Below are positions 18,320 to 28,168 of a stretch of 64,000 nt of DNA, piece after piece; the first letter of the stretch is position 1; each line of letters starts with the position of its first letter. Source of the stretch: Aquimarina sp. TRL1 (GTDB taxonomy: Bacteria; Bacteroidota; Bacteroidia; Flavobacteriales; Flavobacteriaceae); NCBI RefSeq assembly GCF_013365535.1, contig NZ_CP053590.1:4702501-4766500 (forward strand), given 5' to 3'. A program made the translations under genes and the position numbers. Below the pieces are notes generated by a model. That model worked only from the letters and a program-made list of their open reading frames with translations, was not told the origin of the DNA and searched no databases.

Positions 18320-18784
18320 TTAATGCTGATAGATCCTCTTCTTTCCAACATTTCTAAATACTAGTAATTGTTTATATCCTATCAGTGCTAGTAATACTAT
18401 CTTCCCTATTTCGAAAACCACATATACAATATGAGGTATTGAAGAAGGAGATTCTTTTCCTGATATAACTAACAAGGCATACTTGTCTAAAACCGGGAGT
18501 AAGTAAACTGTTTGAATTAGTACAATTACAAGTATTACAAGCATAATATATCCTATTCTTTTCTCTATGATATAATAGTACCTAATTCCAAAAAGGTATG
18601 CCAAACTAAATACGATTTCTACCTTATTTAATGCCCCGAATACCAAGCGACCAATATCTACTCCTATTGCCATAGTAACAGAAGGAGCTTTAAACTTCAG
18701 TGGAGCTTCCATAAAACTAATGGCCAGTACAAATCCTAACCAAATAAAAGTGATAATTACTAAATAGGGAATAATTCTTTTCAT
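18320..18784 (-). CDS. Four-helix membrane protein next to NO reductase
   Basis: This 154-residue inner-membrane protein has four hydrophobic helices at about residues 5-27, 43-68, 77-97 and 120-140. It carries MEAPLKFKAPSVTMAIGVDIGRLVF in its first loop, a feature reminiscent of DUF4149/TMEM205-like proteins. No cofactor ligands stand out. It is encoded 60 bp downstream of the NO reductase on the same strand, with a hairpin between them, so it may be partly co-transcribed and help assembly or NO handling. That role is inference. Confidence 0.7.
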   Translation of the reverse strand: MKRIIPYLVIITFIWLGFVLAISFMEAPLKFKAPSVTMAIGVDIGRLVFGALNKVEIVFSLAYLFGIRYYYIIEKRIGYIMLVILVIVLIQTVYLLPVLDKYALLVISGKESPSSIPHIVYVVFEIGKIVLLALIGYKQLLVFRNVGKKRIYQH

Positions 18785-18799
18785 TGTTAACTTATTTAG

Positions 18800-18833
18800 A
18801 GAGCACCACTGTCTAAAAATACAGCGATGCTCT
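18800..18833 (-). terminator. Hairpin between NO reductase and the downstream membrane gene
   Basis: Outer arms AGAGCA / TGCTCT and inner arms CTGT / ACAG form a stem with a small internal bulge. Only a short U-poor tail follows on the minus strand, so read-through into the next gene is likely. Confidence 0.5.
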
Positions 18834-18844
18834 TTTCATTATAT

Positions 18845-21073
18845 TTATGATTTTCTTCCTAACATACTAAATAGTGTTTCTTTTGCTACAAACCAACAAA
18901 AACACCCTATTCCGACAGAGAAAATAATATCTCCTATCATTCGCAACCATTTAATTATCTGAACTGATGGTGAGTATAATAATTCTGAGCTTCTGGCATA
19001 CCAATATCCGTGTTTCATAGAAGCAATGGCTTGTATAATCCCTTGTGGTAGTACACTAAAAACCATCATTGCCAATAATCCTATGTTTAATGACCAGAAT
19101 CCTATTTTCAATAATCTATCATCCCATACGGTCTTTGAGACGATTCGCACACAGAATAAGACCAATCCCATTCCCAACATTCCATACACCCCAAATAAAG
19201 CTGTATGTGCATGAACTGCCGTTGTATTCAATCCCTGAATGTAATATAACGCTACCGGGGGATTAATCAAGAAACCGAAAATCCCCGCTCCCAGCATATT
19301 CCAGAATGATACCGATAGAAAGAAATAAATAGGCCATTTATACTGTCTTACCCAATCTTTTAATTTTAACAAGCTCCAGTTTTCCCAAATTTCATACCCT
19401 ACAAGTGTCAGAGGTACTACTTCTAAGGCACTAAAAGTTGCCCCAAAAGCGATTGCATGTACTGGTGTTCCTGAAAAATAAATGTGATGTAGGGTTCCTA
19501 TAATCCCTCCTGCCAAAAATATAATGGCTGATAAGACTGTTACCCGTCCCGCTGTTTTTTCATGTAACAATTTCATTTTAGTGAATAATAATGCAATCAC
19601 AGCTGTGGCAAATACTTCGAAAAAACCTTCTACCCAGAGATGTACTAACCACCATCTCCAATAATTAATCACTGATAAAGAAGAGTTTTCTCCATACATC
19701 AAACCTGAGAAGAAAAAGGAACCAATCGCAATTACTGAAATAAGAAAAAGAATCAATAAGTTTCTGGAGTCATCTCTACGTTTAATTCCAACCACAATAT
19801 GTCTCCCGACTAAAAACATCCACAAGATCAAACCTATTGCCAAAAATATTTGCCAAAATCGTCCCAGATCCATGTACTCATATCCCTGATGACCAAAGAA
19901 GAAATTAAGTGTCAAGTCTAAATATTGTTTTACTCCAAGCCACTCTCCTATCATGGATCCTACTACGATGATAAGTAATGCTATAAACAGAAAATTAATT
20001 CCAAAAACCTGAAATTTCATCTCTTTTCCACTTATAATAGGAGCGATAAACAACCCTGTTGCTAACCAGGCGGTAGCAATCCAGAAAATAGCTAATTGTG
20101 TATGCCAGGTTCTACTGATTGTATAGGGCAAAAATTTAGATAATTCGAAACCAAAAAATGCTTGTCCTTCTACAGCATAATGCACGGTTACGATTCCTAA
20201 TACTACTTGTAAAACAATTAAAAGTGTAACAATAAAGAAATATTTCAATACTGCTTTTTGGGACCTGACTAAAACAATGGAGCTTAAAGGATTAATTGAC
20301 GGAACTTCTACTTGTTCTTCATTGGCATGTTGACTTTTTATATGATACCACACCATAAGAGAAATACACAATAAGAGTAATATAACTGAAAAACCGGACC
20401 ATATTAGTGAATCATCGGATACTGTATTATTGATGAGTGGTTCATATGGCCAGTTAGAAGTATACGTGATAACATCCTCCATTCGATTTGTAGATGCCGC
20501 CCAAGAGGTCCAGAAAAAGAAAGCGTTCAAATCATGTAATTTAGAGGCATCCGTAAGCATTTCTTTGGGGATTGCATATTCCTCATGCCCTTTTGAAAAA
20601 ATAGACGAATAATGCTGCATATTAGCTACAATAGCTTCTTTTCTATCCTGGGATATAGAGATCGTCTTACTTATGGTATCATAGGTATTGGTTTTTATCT
20701 GAGACACTAACCTCCCCTTGAGCATTCCTTTTTTTTCCTCAGATAATTCTTTATATGGTTTTCCTAACGGTTTTGCCCATCGCTCTAATAAAAATTCAGC
20801 TTCTCTATGAATCCAATCTGCATTCCAATCCGGAGCTACATAACTCCCATGCCCCCATATGGAACCTACTTCCATTCCCCCAATGGACTCCCATACGTTT
20901 TGTCCTCTCATAATATGTGCTTTCGTAAAAAGCACCTCTTCTGTTTGTTCTACTATGACTTGTTCCGGTATTGGTGGTTGTTCCTGATAAATCTTAACGC
21001 CCACCCATATCAATATCATAAAAGATAGTGCTACAACGGCTATAAATCCTATCCATATTTTCTTCATAATCAT
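18845..21073 (-). CDS. norZ: Quinol-dependent nitric oxide reductase (qNOR)
   Basis: The 742-residue single-subunit enzyme reduces two NO to N2O with electrons from quinol. An N-terminal helix and a periplasmic NorC-like domain without a heme c motif (about residues 35-215, with EQVIVEQTEEVLFT and GHGSYVAPDWNADW) are fused to a NorB-like catalytic part of about 12 helices. The heme and FeB ligands lie in SRTWHTQLAIFW, HLWVEGFFEVFATA, HHIYFSGTP and TAVHAHTALFGVYG. Glu in WVEGF is typical of NOR. The gene is preceded by an FNR/DNR-type palindrome correctly placed for NO- or oxygen-responsive activation. Translation could also start at the ATG at 21067 (MKKIW). Confidence 0.95.
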   Translation of the reverse strand: MIMKKIWIGFIAVVALSFMILIWVGVKIYQEQPPIPEQVIVEQTEEVLFTKAHIMRGQNVWESIGGMEVGSIWGHGSYVAPDWNADWIHREAEFLLERWAKPLGKPYKELSEEKKGMLKGRLVSQIKTNTYDTISKTISISQDRKEAIVANMQHYSSIFSKGHEEYAIPKEMLTDASKLHDLNAFFFWTSWAASTNRMEDVITYTSNWPYEPLINNTVSDDSLIWSGFSVILLLLCISLMVWYHIKSQHANEEQVEVPSINPLSSIVLVRSQKAVLKYFFIVTLLIVLQVVLGIVTVHYAVEGQAFFGFELSKFLPYTISRTWHTQLAIFWIATAWLATGLFIAPIISGKEMKFQVFGINFLFIALLIIVVGSMIGEWLGVKQYLDLTLNFFFGHQGYEYMDLGRFWQIFLAIGLILWMFLVGRHIVVGIKRRDDSRNLLILFLISVIAIGSFFFSGLMYGENSSLSVINYWRWWLVHLWVEGFFEVFATAVIALLFTKMKLLHEKTAGRVTVLSAIIFLAGGIIGTLHHIYFSGTPVHAIAFGATFSALEVVPLTLVGYEIWENWSLLKLKDWVRQYKWPIYFFLSVSFWNMLGAGIFGFLINPPVALYYIQGLNTTAVHAHTALFGVYGMLGMGLVLFCVRIVSKTVWDDRLLKIGFWSLNIGLLAMMVFSVLPQGIIQAIASMKHGYWYARSSELLYSPSVQIIKWLRMIGDIIFSVGIGCFCWFVAKETLFSMLGRKS

Positions 21074-21094
21074 TTTTGTTTTTATGTTATATCA

Positions 21095-21102
21095 CAAAAT
21101 TA
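21095..21102 (-). promoter_or_regulatory. -7 element of the NO reductase promoter
   Basis: The minus strand reads TAATTTTG, an exact TAnnTTTG match, 22 bases before the start codon at 21073. No TTG lies at the -33 distance, as expected if an activator bound just upstream replaces it. Confidence 0.65.
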
Positions 21103-21124
21103 TATGCTGAAAACACCATGTATT

Positions 21125-21140
21125 TATGATCTAAATCATA
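21125..21140. promoter_or_regulatory. FNR/DNR-type activator site before NO reductase
   Basis: The perfect 16-bp palindrome TATGAT-CTAA-ATCATA contains TGAT-N4-ATCA, the core of CRP/FNR-family sites (consensus TTGAT-N4-ATCAA). Its centre is about 42 bases before the start point implied by the -7 element, the class II activator position. Confidence 0.75.
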
Positions 21141-21167
21141 TGGAAGGTACGGACACTTACAGGAATC

Positions 21168-21207
21168 AAAAAAAGTGATAAAAGATTGCTCCTTTACCAC
21201 TTTTTTT
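21168..21207 (-). terminator. Terminator after pfkA
   Basis: The arms AAAAAAAGTGaTAAAAG and CTTTACCACTTTTTTT form a stem with one mismatch. The run of T reads in the minus direction, right after the pfkA stop codon. Confidence 0.75.
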
Positions 21208-21231
21208 AAAAAAATTCTTATGAAGGGGTTC

Positions 21232-22218
21232 CTATACGGATAGAATATCTGATATCCTCAATAATTCTTTATTAATCCCATGACCTTCTTTGAAATCTTT
21301 ATCAAATTCACTTGTAGTTACCTGATTATTGACCAACCCAACCATCAGGTTTTCTTTACCATCCAAGAGTAATTCTACTGCTTTGACACACAATCTACTT
21401 GCTAAGGTTCTGTCAAAACAAGATGGTTTTCCTCCTCGCTGCATATGCCCTAATACAGTTACCCTTACATCGTAATCTGGAAGATGTTCTGTCACATAAT
21501 CTGCCAGTTCATACACATTTTTCCCGGTTTTATCTCCTTCACTTACTACTACAATACTTGAAGATTTCCCTGAACGCTTACTTCTTTTTAAAGATTCTAA
21601 CAAGCGTTCGAGTCCCAAGTCTTCTTCTGGTATCAAAATTTCTTCTGCTCCTGCTCCTACTCCACTATTTAATGCTATAAAGCCGGCATCTCTCCCCATT
21701 ACTTCTACAAAAAATAATCGATTATGAGAGCTCGCAGTATCTCGGATCTTATCAATTGCATCAACCACCGTATTTAAGGCTGTATCATATCCTATCGTAA
21801 AATTGGTTCCGGCAATATCATTATCAATTGTACCTGGTACACCTATTACAGGTATTTCATATTCCTTACTAAAAATTCGCCCTCCAGTAAAGGTCCCATC
21901 TCCTCCAATCAATACCATTGCATCTACTTCAATTTCTTTTAATTGTGCTGCTGCTTTTTCTCTCCCTTTTTTGGTTCTGAATTCTTCCGAACGTGCTGAT
22001 TTTAATATGGTTCCTCCTTTGCTAATAATATTCTGAACACTTCTGGCAGTCATTTCTGTGTAGTCTCCTTCGATCATTCCCTGATATCCTCTATAAAACC
22101 CTACACACCTAATCCCATAATAGGCACATGCTCTCACTACTGCACGTATTGCCGCATTCATTCCGGGAGAATCTCCTCCCGATGTCATTACTCCAATTGT
22201 CTTAATACTTTTAGCCAT
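21232..22218 (-). CDS. pfkA: ATP-dependent 6-phosphofructokinase
   Basis: The enzyme phosphorylates fructose 6-phosphate at carbon 1, the committed step of glycolysis. The sequence has the full bacterial PfkA pattern: GVMTSGGDSPGMNAAIR, GGDGTFTGG at the nucleotide site, PGTIDNDIAGTNFTIGYDTA with the catalytic Asp, EVMGRDAGFIAL, and GHMQRGGKPSCFDRTLA. The Gly-Gly-Asp-Gly motif indicates ATP rather than pyrophosphate use. The length of 328 residues is normal. It has its own terminator downstream and TamB upstream 56 bp away on the same strand. Confidence 0.97.
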   Translation of the reverse strand: MAKSIKTIGVMTSGGDSPGMNAAIRAVVRACAYYGIRCVGFYRGYQGMIEGDYTEMTARSVQNIISKGGTILKSARSEEFRTKKGREKAAAQLKEIEVDAMVLIGGDGTFTGGRIFSKEYEIPVIGVPGTIDNDIAGTNFTIGYDTALNTVVDAIDKIRDTASSHNRLFFVEVMGRDAGFIALNSGVGAGAEEILIPEEDLGLERLLESLKRSKRSGKSSSIVVVSEGDKTGKNVYELADYVTEHLPDYDVRVTVLGHMQRGGKPSCFDRTLASRLCVKAVELLLDGKENLMVGLVNNQVTTSEFDKDFKEGHGINKELLRISDILSV

Positions 22219-22274
22219 ATATTATATTTCGTCAATATGCATCTGTCTTCTAAAAAAACAGTTACTATCTCGTT

Positions 22275-25200
22275 CTACTTTTCGTCTTTTTTAGTAAAAT
22301 TAATAAAATCTGGGGCTTTTATCTTTGTAGAGTCTTTAATTTTAGGAATAGAATCCCGTTGTTTTTTATTTTTAAAAATTTTTCTCCACAATTCATTGAA
22401 ATTATCAAAGTCTACAGAATAAGAAAGTCCTATCCCTTGTTTATGCCCTTGTGGAGTTCCTACATATTGTACTTCGTTCTCCCGATTAAATATTTTTCCT
22501 CTCAGGGTTCCTTCTTCATTAAACAAATACTCGGCTTCTACATTACCAACCACTACAGATTCGTCTACTCCTCCTACTAAAACCCCAACACGACCATTAA
22601 TCAAGATTCGATCACTTATTTTAGTAGATAAGGTAACTCCAAACTTATCAGAAGTTTCACTATCGATCCCCCTATTTCCCTGCACATAATTTAGTCCCAC
22701 TTTGAACTTATCATCCTCGCCTGCAAAAATATCGTTTACTAAACTGGATGCGCGTTCTACCAGGTTTCCTGTAATTAAGTTTTGTCCCAGGTTTAACTCG
22801 TTATAAAACTGCCCCTGTGTAAGAAGTGACAGTGCCTGAAAATCTCTTGTAGATTTATCTTCTAATTTATATTCCAATTCACTTTTTATAACAGAACTCA
22901 AATTCGGAAAACGGATATCAAAATTCAATTCTGGTTGTATCAATTCTCCTTTTAGATAAACAACTACCTCAACAGGTACTTTTCTGTTAATCGTTGAATT
23001 TTCCAGCAATGCTACGGGATTGGCTTCTGTTTTATAAATAGCATTCAGATCCAGAATCGCACGTGTAGGACTCCCATCCCAGTTGATACTGTTATTATCA
23101 CTCTCTTTACTAACTGTAAATACTTTTTCTATTAAAGCGCCATATCTAAAGTTATAAGTTCCTTCATATACGTGGAAATCTCCCCACATATTGAATTTCC
23201 CATTTGTATTTAATTCAATCAATAAGTTTCCTGCACCTCTCCCCTTTAGAGAACTTCCATTCTTTTTATCAATTACGATTTCTACCTCGGCGTTATCATT
23301 TACATCAAGATCAAAATTAATCGCTAATCCATTCAGGTCTTCAACAATGATATCTTTGCCTTCTAATCGTGCTTTTTTCTCTTCGTGACTGAGAAAGTGG
23401 ATATAGGAGTTATCTCCTAATGACTCTGAGTCTTTTAATGGAATTTTGAAGATAGTTCCTTTTTCTGACCGGGCATTAACATCGATAACTAATCCATTAA
23501 TTGGTCCTTTTATAGAAGCATCTCCACTAATAAAAGCTGTTCCAAAGTACAAGGATTCTTCTTCCTCTTCTGTATCCAGCGCAACCATCCTATCTGCTAA
23601 AATATTTAACCCTAAATACCAATCAGAAAATTGTTTATGTTCAATATAGCCTCCTAAAATACCTCTGGTTTTATACTTGGTATCCATGATATTAATCTCA
23701 TCAAAAACAAAACGTTGCTTTTGAAGGAGCATTCTTGCATTTTCTTCAAAATCAAAATCCACATTGAGATACGGAATTTTTAATCCTGCCTTTTTAAGTG
23801 TAACCATGCCATCAATCGCAGGATCTTTATAACTTCCATTAATGGTTGCTTTTCCTGAAACCAATCCTCTTAAATCTTCAAAAACAATCCCCCCTAATTG
23901 GCTAAAACACGAGATATCAAACTCATTAAGATCAACATTTATCTTCATATCAGAACCTGATTCCTGCACATCTACCATCCCTAAGGCTGAGAATGTCTTT
24001 TTATGACTTTTATCGAGTAATCTACTATTGATTCTATACTGGGTTAGTGATTCATTTCCCGCAATATTCATTCTCAGCTCTCCTAGAGAATGTTTATTTA
24101 CTTCCAGGCTATCAATCTTAATGGTAGAAGAAGGAAAATACTTTCCGCCTTCCTGAAAAATCGTCACATTCCCATTGACTTCTCCATTAAGTAATAGATT
24201 TTCTATATCAGGTATAATTTTATTGAGATCAACTTTGATAAAAGACGCTTCTACATTTTTATCGTCTTTTCCATCAATAACTCCATTGACACGTATCTGC
24301 TCATCTTTATGAGTTAAGACAATAGAGTTAATATCCACCTTTGTAAATTTATTATCAAAGATTACATTATTACCCCGCTTGCTTTTTCGCTCATTGACAT
24401 ACCAGGTATAACCTTTAAATGTTAGATCTGATTTTCTAAATCCTACAACAGATTTATTATCTTCATTAATCGTATGATACAATTCGAGATTAAAGCTATC
24501 TTCATTTCCTTTTCCTCCTTTAAATTCAGAACGAATAAAGAGTGTATCATTCAGAGTTACATTCACCAAATTAAATTCAGAGGCTTTATAATGCTTTGAG
24601 TCAACACTATCGATAGATACAAACGTATTAAATATCGGGTTTTTATTATCTACCTGAATATCGACCATATGCATCGTATTATCATATAGTTGTATCGAGG
24701 GAGACTTAAAAGTGAGTTTAAATTCGGCATCGTCACTTTCTACTTTTCCTTTTATAAATGTATTGGGAGCAAATTCTATTTCGGGAATAAAAACATCTAT
24801 GATTTTATTATAGATATTAAAATTGAATTCCATGAATTCATTGTCTGTTATCTCATTTGCTTCAAAATTCGTATATAAACTTCCGATAGAGTTACGGAAT
24901 AAATCATACACATTTTCTATTCTAAAAACGCCTTTTACATTTCCTTCAATAATATCCGGACTATTCATAGAAATTGTTCTCACTCCTTCTTCATTAAATT
25001 TAGAAGTGATATCAAAATCTTCAAAATAATACGCCCCATTTTTATTTTCATATGAGGTCTGTGCAAAGGAGATCGTTCCAAAAGCATCATCAATCCCTGT
25101 CCCTTTGACATCCATGATCACGTCCCCTTTGAGAATAGAAGTTGAATCTTTTTTGATAAAACCGAGTTTATGCAAATCAAGATGGTCTACATTGGCTACA

Positions 25201-26714
25201 AAATCATAGGTGTTAATCGTTTCAGAAAAATCTATAATCCCATTAAATCTAAAATTTGCATTCGGATCATTAGACGTTAATTTACCATCAAAAACCGGAT
25301 CTCTCAGGCTTCCTAATATTTTGATATTGGAATATCCATATCCGTTTATTACTAAAGAATTTATATCTCCTTCTACTTTGGTATTTACTGTTGCCATTTC
25401 GAATCCACTTCCATCGACATGGATATTAAAAGCAGCTTTCCCTACTGTTTCTCTACCGATTAGTTTTCCTATATTAAAATTAGAAGAGATTATATTTCCA
25501 TTATATGTAGCATTCTTTACATCATTTAGTTTTCCTAATAATACAAAAGCATTGACTTTCCCCAAATGAGAAAACAGATCCATATCTACATCGACTACAT
25601 TTCTGGTAACAATAGCATTCCCTTCTGCCCGTACATTCCCAAACTTGTATAGCTCTTTGGGAAGTGAAGTTCCCAGTAGTTCCGGCAATAGGTTTATTAA
25701 ATCATAATAATTCGTGGCGAGTTCTGTAAATTCTCCTTCTAATTTAAATTTACTAACATCATCAGATAGTGCATTTTCTATATGGATATCTCCTTTAATG
25801 ACTGATCGGTCCAATCCTTTTATAAATGCCTTATGTAATCTAAAATCATTTAGAGTTCCTGTTAATCTTGTCTTTTTGATATTCAGCATCTGATTCTTGC
25901 CAAACTCTCCATAAAAAGGAATCAAATCATTAGTCGACACTGTTCCTTCTTTAAAATCTGCCTTAATTTGTACCTTGTTTTCGAAATCAATCAAGTCTTC
26001 TGGTTGGTAAGAAAAATCAATTTCGGCTTTTACTTTTGAGTCAGGGGTTTCCAGTATCAGGTTTTCAAAATGCATCTGATCTGGTTTGATAGAAAATGAC
26101 GTTTGCAAGTTAGATACAACAAGCCCCCTCCTATCCTTAAAAGACAATACATTGGTAGTGATATAAAAATCTCCGTCATCTATCCGAATCCCTTCCGAAT
26201 CTAATATGATATCATCATATCGTATTACCTCTGGGGATCGTAAATCTTCATCCGTATAATAATATCGTCCATTCTGGATAGTGACACGACCAGAGGTCAA
26301 TATAAATTTAGCATTGGATGTTTTCTTTTTCCCGGTATTAAATTTACGTATATAGGTCATGAGATTATCGCTATCCTCCCCTTTGTAAATTTTCATGTTA
26401 AAAAATAAATCTTTTATAGCGACTTCTCCTAATTCGGGTTGTCCTTTACTGATCTCCCTTAGATTGAGAATAGAGGTTTGTATGCTTCCGGCATAAAGCA
26501 ATGTATCGCCATGATGATCCAATGCCAGAACTTCCTTTAGATCAACACTCCCTAAATACCCAATACCGATTCGCCCAATTTCCAGCTCTACATCATAAGT
26601 ATCCTTAAGGTAATTTGTCGCTTTTTTTGCTATAAAAGTTTGGACACGGGGAATAGAAAACAATATAATTATTGCTATAAAAAACAGTAATAGGCCTAAA
26701 AAGACCCTGATCAA
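22275..26714 (-). CDS. tamB: TamB-like envelope translocation protein
   Basis: This large 1479-residue AsmA/TamB-type protein spans the periplasm and helps outer-membrane biogenesis or phospholipid transfer. One N-terminal transmembrane helix (FLGLLLFFIAIIILFSI) is followed by long beta-groove repeats. The C-terminal DUF490 region includes IHVYEGTYNFRYG-like strands, then ELEYKLEDKSTRDFQALSLL, TQGQF and a final LSYSVDFDNFNELW block. The start codon taken is TTG at 26714. In-frame codons reach back 11 more positions (RKSGKI) without an ATG, so the true start is unsure. It is divergent from tsaD. Confidence 0.9.
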   Translation of the reverse strand: MIRVFLGLLLFFIAIIILFSIPRVQTFIAKKATNYLKDTYDVELEIGRIGIGYLGSVDLKEVLALDHHGDTLLYAGSIQTSILNLREISKGQPELGEVAIKDLFFNMKIYKGEDSDNLMTYIRKFNTGKKKTSNAKFILTSGRVTIQNGRYYYTDEDLRSPEVIRYDDIILDSEGIRIDDGDFYITTNVLSFKDRRGLVVSNLQTSFSIKPDQMHFENLILETPDSKVKAEIDFSYQPEDLIDFENKVQIKADFKEGTVSTNDLIPFYGEFGKNQMLNIKKTRLTGTLNDFRLHKAFIKGLDRSVIKGDIHIENALSDDVSKFKLEGEFTELATNYYDLINLLPELLGTSLPKELYKFGNVRAEGNAIVTRNVVDVDMDLFSHLGKVNAFVLLGKLNDVKNATYNGNIISSNFNIGKLIGRETVGKAAFNIHVDGSGFEMATVNTKVEGDINSLVINGYGYSNIKILGSLRDPVFDGKLTSNDPNANFRFNGIIDFSETINTYDFVANVDHLDLHKLGFIKKDSTSILKGDVIMDVKGTGIDDAFGTISFAQTSYENKNGAYYFEDFDITSKFNEEGVRTISMNSPDIIEGNVKGVFRIENVYDLFRNSIGSLYTNFEANEITDNEFMEFNFNIYNKIIDVFIPEIEFAPNTFIKGKVESDDAEFKLTFKSPSIQLYDNTMHMVDIQVDNKNPIFNTFVSIDSVDSKHYKASEFNLVNVTLNDTLFIRSEFKGGKGNEDSFNLELYHTINEDNKSVVGFRKSDLTFKGYTWYVNERKSKRGNNVIFDNKFTKVDINSIVLTHKDEQIRVNGVIDGKDDKNVEASFIKVDLNKIIPDIENLLLNGEVNGNVTIFQEGGKYFPSSTIKIDSLEVNKHSLGELRMNIAGNESLTQYRINSRLLDKSHKKTFSALGMVDVQESGSDMKINVDLNEFDISCFSQLGGIVFEDLRGLVSGKATINGSYKDPAIDGMVTLKKAGLKIPYLNVDFDFEENARMLLQKQRFVFDEINIMDTKYKTRGILGGYIEHKQFSDWYLGLNILADRMVALDTEEEEESLYFGTAFISGDASIKGPINGLVIDVNARSEKGTIFKIPLKDSESLGDNSYIHFLSHEEKKARLEGKDIIVEDLNGLAINFDLDVNDNAEVEIVIDKKNGSSLKGRGAGNLLIELNTNGKFNMWGDFHVYEGTYNFRYGALIEKVFTVSKESDNNSINWDGSPTRAILDLNAIYKTEANPVALLENSTINRKVPVEVVVYLKGELIQPELNFDIRFPNLSSVIKSELEYKLEDKSTRDFQALSLLTQGQFYNELNLGQNLITGNLVERASSLVNDIFAGEDDKFKVGLNYVQGNRGIDSETSDKFGVTLSTKISDRILINGRVGVLVGGVDESVVVGNVEAEYLFNEEGTLRGKIFNRENEVQYVGTPQGHKQGIGLSYSVDFDNFNELWRKIFKNKKQRDSIPKIKDSTKIKAPDFINFTKKDEK

Positions 26715-26748
26715 TATTTTCCCTGATTTTCTGATCCGTATTATTTTT

Positions 26749-26756
26749 TAACTTTG
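26749..26756 (+). promoter_or_regulatory. -7 element of the tsaD promoter
   Basis: TAACTTTG matches TAnnTTTG, 38 bases before the tsaD ATG. A clear -33 TTG is lacking. Confidence 0.5.
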
Positions 26757-26794
26757 CTGACAATATTAACAATTTCTATGCCCTTTTCCTCATA

Positions 26795-27817
26795 ATGGAC
26801 AGACAAAATATTTACATTCTAGGAATAGAATCTTCTTGTGATGATACATCAGCTGCTGTACTTCATAATGACGAGATATTATCTAATGTTGTTGCATCTC
26901 AAAAAATACACGAACAATATGGTGGGGTTGTTCCAGAACTGGCCTCAAGAGCACATCAGCAAAATATCGTTCCCGTAATTGATCAGGCGATCAAGCAAGC
27001 AAATATTAACAAAGAGCAAATCGATGCAATTGCATTTACCAGAGGTCCCGGGTTAATGGGGTCTTTACTTGTCGGAACTTCTTTTGCTAAATCTTTGGCA
27101 TTAGCTTTAGATGTCCCATTAATTGATGTTAATCATATGCAGGCACATATTTTAGCTCATTTCATAAAAGAAGAGGGATATGACATTCCTGAATTCCCAT
27201 TTATCGCCATGACCATTAGTGGAGGGCATACACAAATCGTACAAGTGAACAGCCATTTTGATATGGAGGTTATCGGGGAAACTATTGACGATGCCGTAGG
27301 AGAAGCTTTTGACAAGAGTGCTAAAATTCTCGGACTTCCTTATCCGGGAGGACCTTTGATTGATAAACACGCACAGCAAGGAAACCCTAAGGCATTTTCT
27401 TTTACCAAACCCAGAGTAGATGGTCTCAACTTCAGTTTTAGCGGGCTAAAAACAGCCATCCTCTATTTCATTCAAAAGGAAACAAAAAATGACCCTGATT
27501 TTATTGAGAAAAACCTGGAAGACATTTGTGCTTCTATCCAATATACTATTATTAATATCCTAATTGATAAATTAAAAAAAGCTTCTAAAGAAACTGGAAT
27601 TAAAAGAATAGCAATTGGTGGAGGTGTTTCTGCTAACTCCGGAATACGAGCTGCGCTAAAAAGCGGAGAACATAAATTCGGGTGGAAAACATATATCCCT
27701 AAATTTGAATACACTACAGACAATGCGGCTATGATCGCAATTGTGGGGTACCTGAAATACCTGAAGAAGGATTTTACTGATATGAGTGCTATTGCACAAG
27801 CCCGTATAAAAATATAA
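26795..27817 (+). CDS. tsaD: tRNA N6-adenosine threonylcarbamoyltransferase TsaD
   Basis: The enzyme transfers the threonylcarbamoyl group from TC-AMP to A37 of tRNAs reading ANN codons, working with TsaB, TsaE and TsaC, none of which is in this window. It is an ASKHA-fold ATPase: GIESSCDDTSAAVL at the N-terminus, the iron-binding HMQAH, SGGHTQIV, GEAFDKSAKILGLPYPGGP, FSGLKTAI and GGGVSANSGIR. The 340-residue length is typical. It heads the tsaD-tfoX-rsmE operon, with a gap of only 4 bp to the next gene. Confidence 0.97.
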   Translation: MDRQNIYILGIESSCDDTSAAVLHNDEILSNVVASQKIHEQYGGVVPELASRAHQQNIVPVIDQAIKQANINKEQIDAIAFTRGPGLMGSLLVGTSFAKSLALALDVPLIDVNHMQAHILAHFIKEEGYDIPEFPFIAMTISGGHTQIVQVNSHFDMEVIGETIDDAVGEAFDKSAKILGLPYPGGPLIDKHAQQGNPKAFSFTKPRVDGLNFSFSGLKTAILYFIQKETKNDPDFIEKNLEDICASIQYTIINILIDKLKKASKETGIKRIAIGGGVSANSGIRAALKSGEHKFGWKTYIPKFEYTTDNAAMIAIVGYLKYLKKDFTDMSAIAQARIKI

Positions 27818-27821
27818 CTCT

Positions 27822-28148
27822 ATGAGCTACAACGAACATTTAGCAACTCGCATTCGAACTGCCTTATCTATATTCCCTGAAGAATTCAGTGAGAAGAAAA
27901 TGTTTGGAGGACTCGCTTTTTTATACAAAGGAAAAATGACTCTGGGAATTATTAAAGAAGAGCTCGCTGTGAGGGTTTTAGCTGATAAAATGGAAAAACA
28001 ACTATCTCTTCCATTCGTAAGACCAATGGACTTTACTAAACGACCTATGAAAGAATTTGTTTATGTCGCTAAAGAAGGGTTCATTACAGAAATGCAACTT
28101 CAGGAATGGATTGAATTGGGATTAGAACATGCCAAAAGCAAACTGTAA
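27822..28148 (+). CDS. TfoX N-terminal domain protein
   Basis: This 108-residue single-domain protein has the TfoX_N pattern EKKMFGGLAFLYKGKMTLGI followed by ELAVRVLADKM and a C-terminal helix with PMKEFVYVAKEGF. TfoX (Sxy) proteins activate competence in gamma-proteobacteria together with CRP, but stand-alone N-domains in Bacteroidota have no proven function. The gene is translated 4 bp after tsaD and 20 bp before rsmE, so it is clearly part of their operon. Confidence 0.9.
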   Translation: MSYNEHLATRIRTALSIFPEEFSEKKMFGGLAFLYKGKMTLGIIKEELAVRVLADKMEKQLSLPFVRPMDFTKRPMKEFVYVAKEGFITEMQLQEWIELGLEHAKSKL

Positions 28149-28168
28149 CACTTTTTTATTATTATTTT

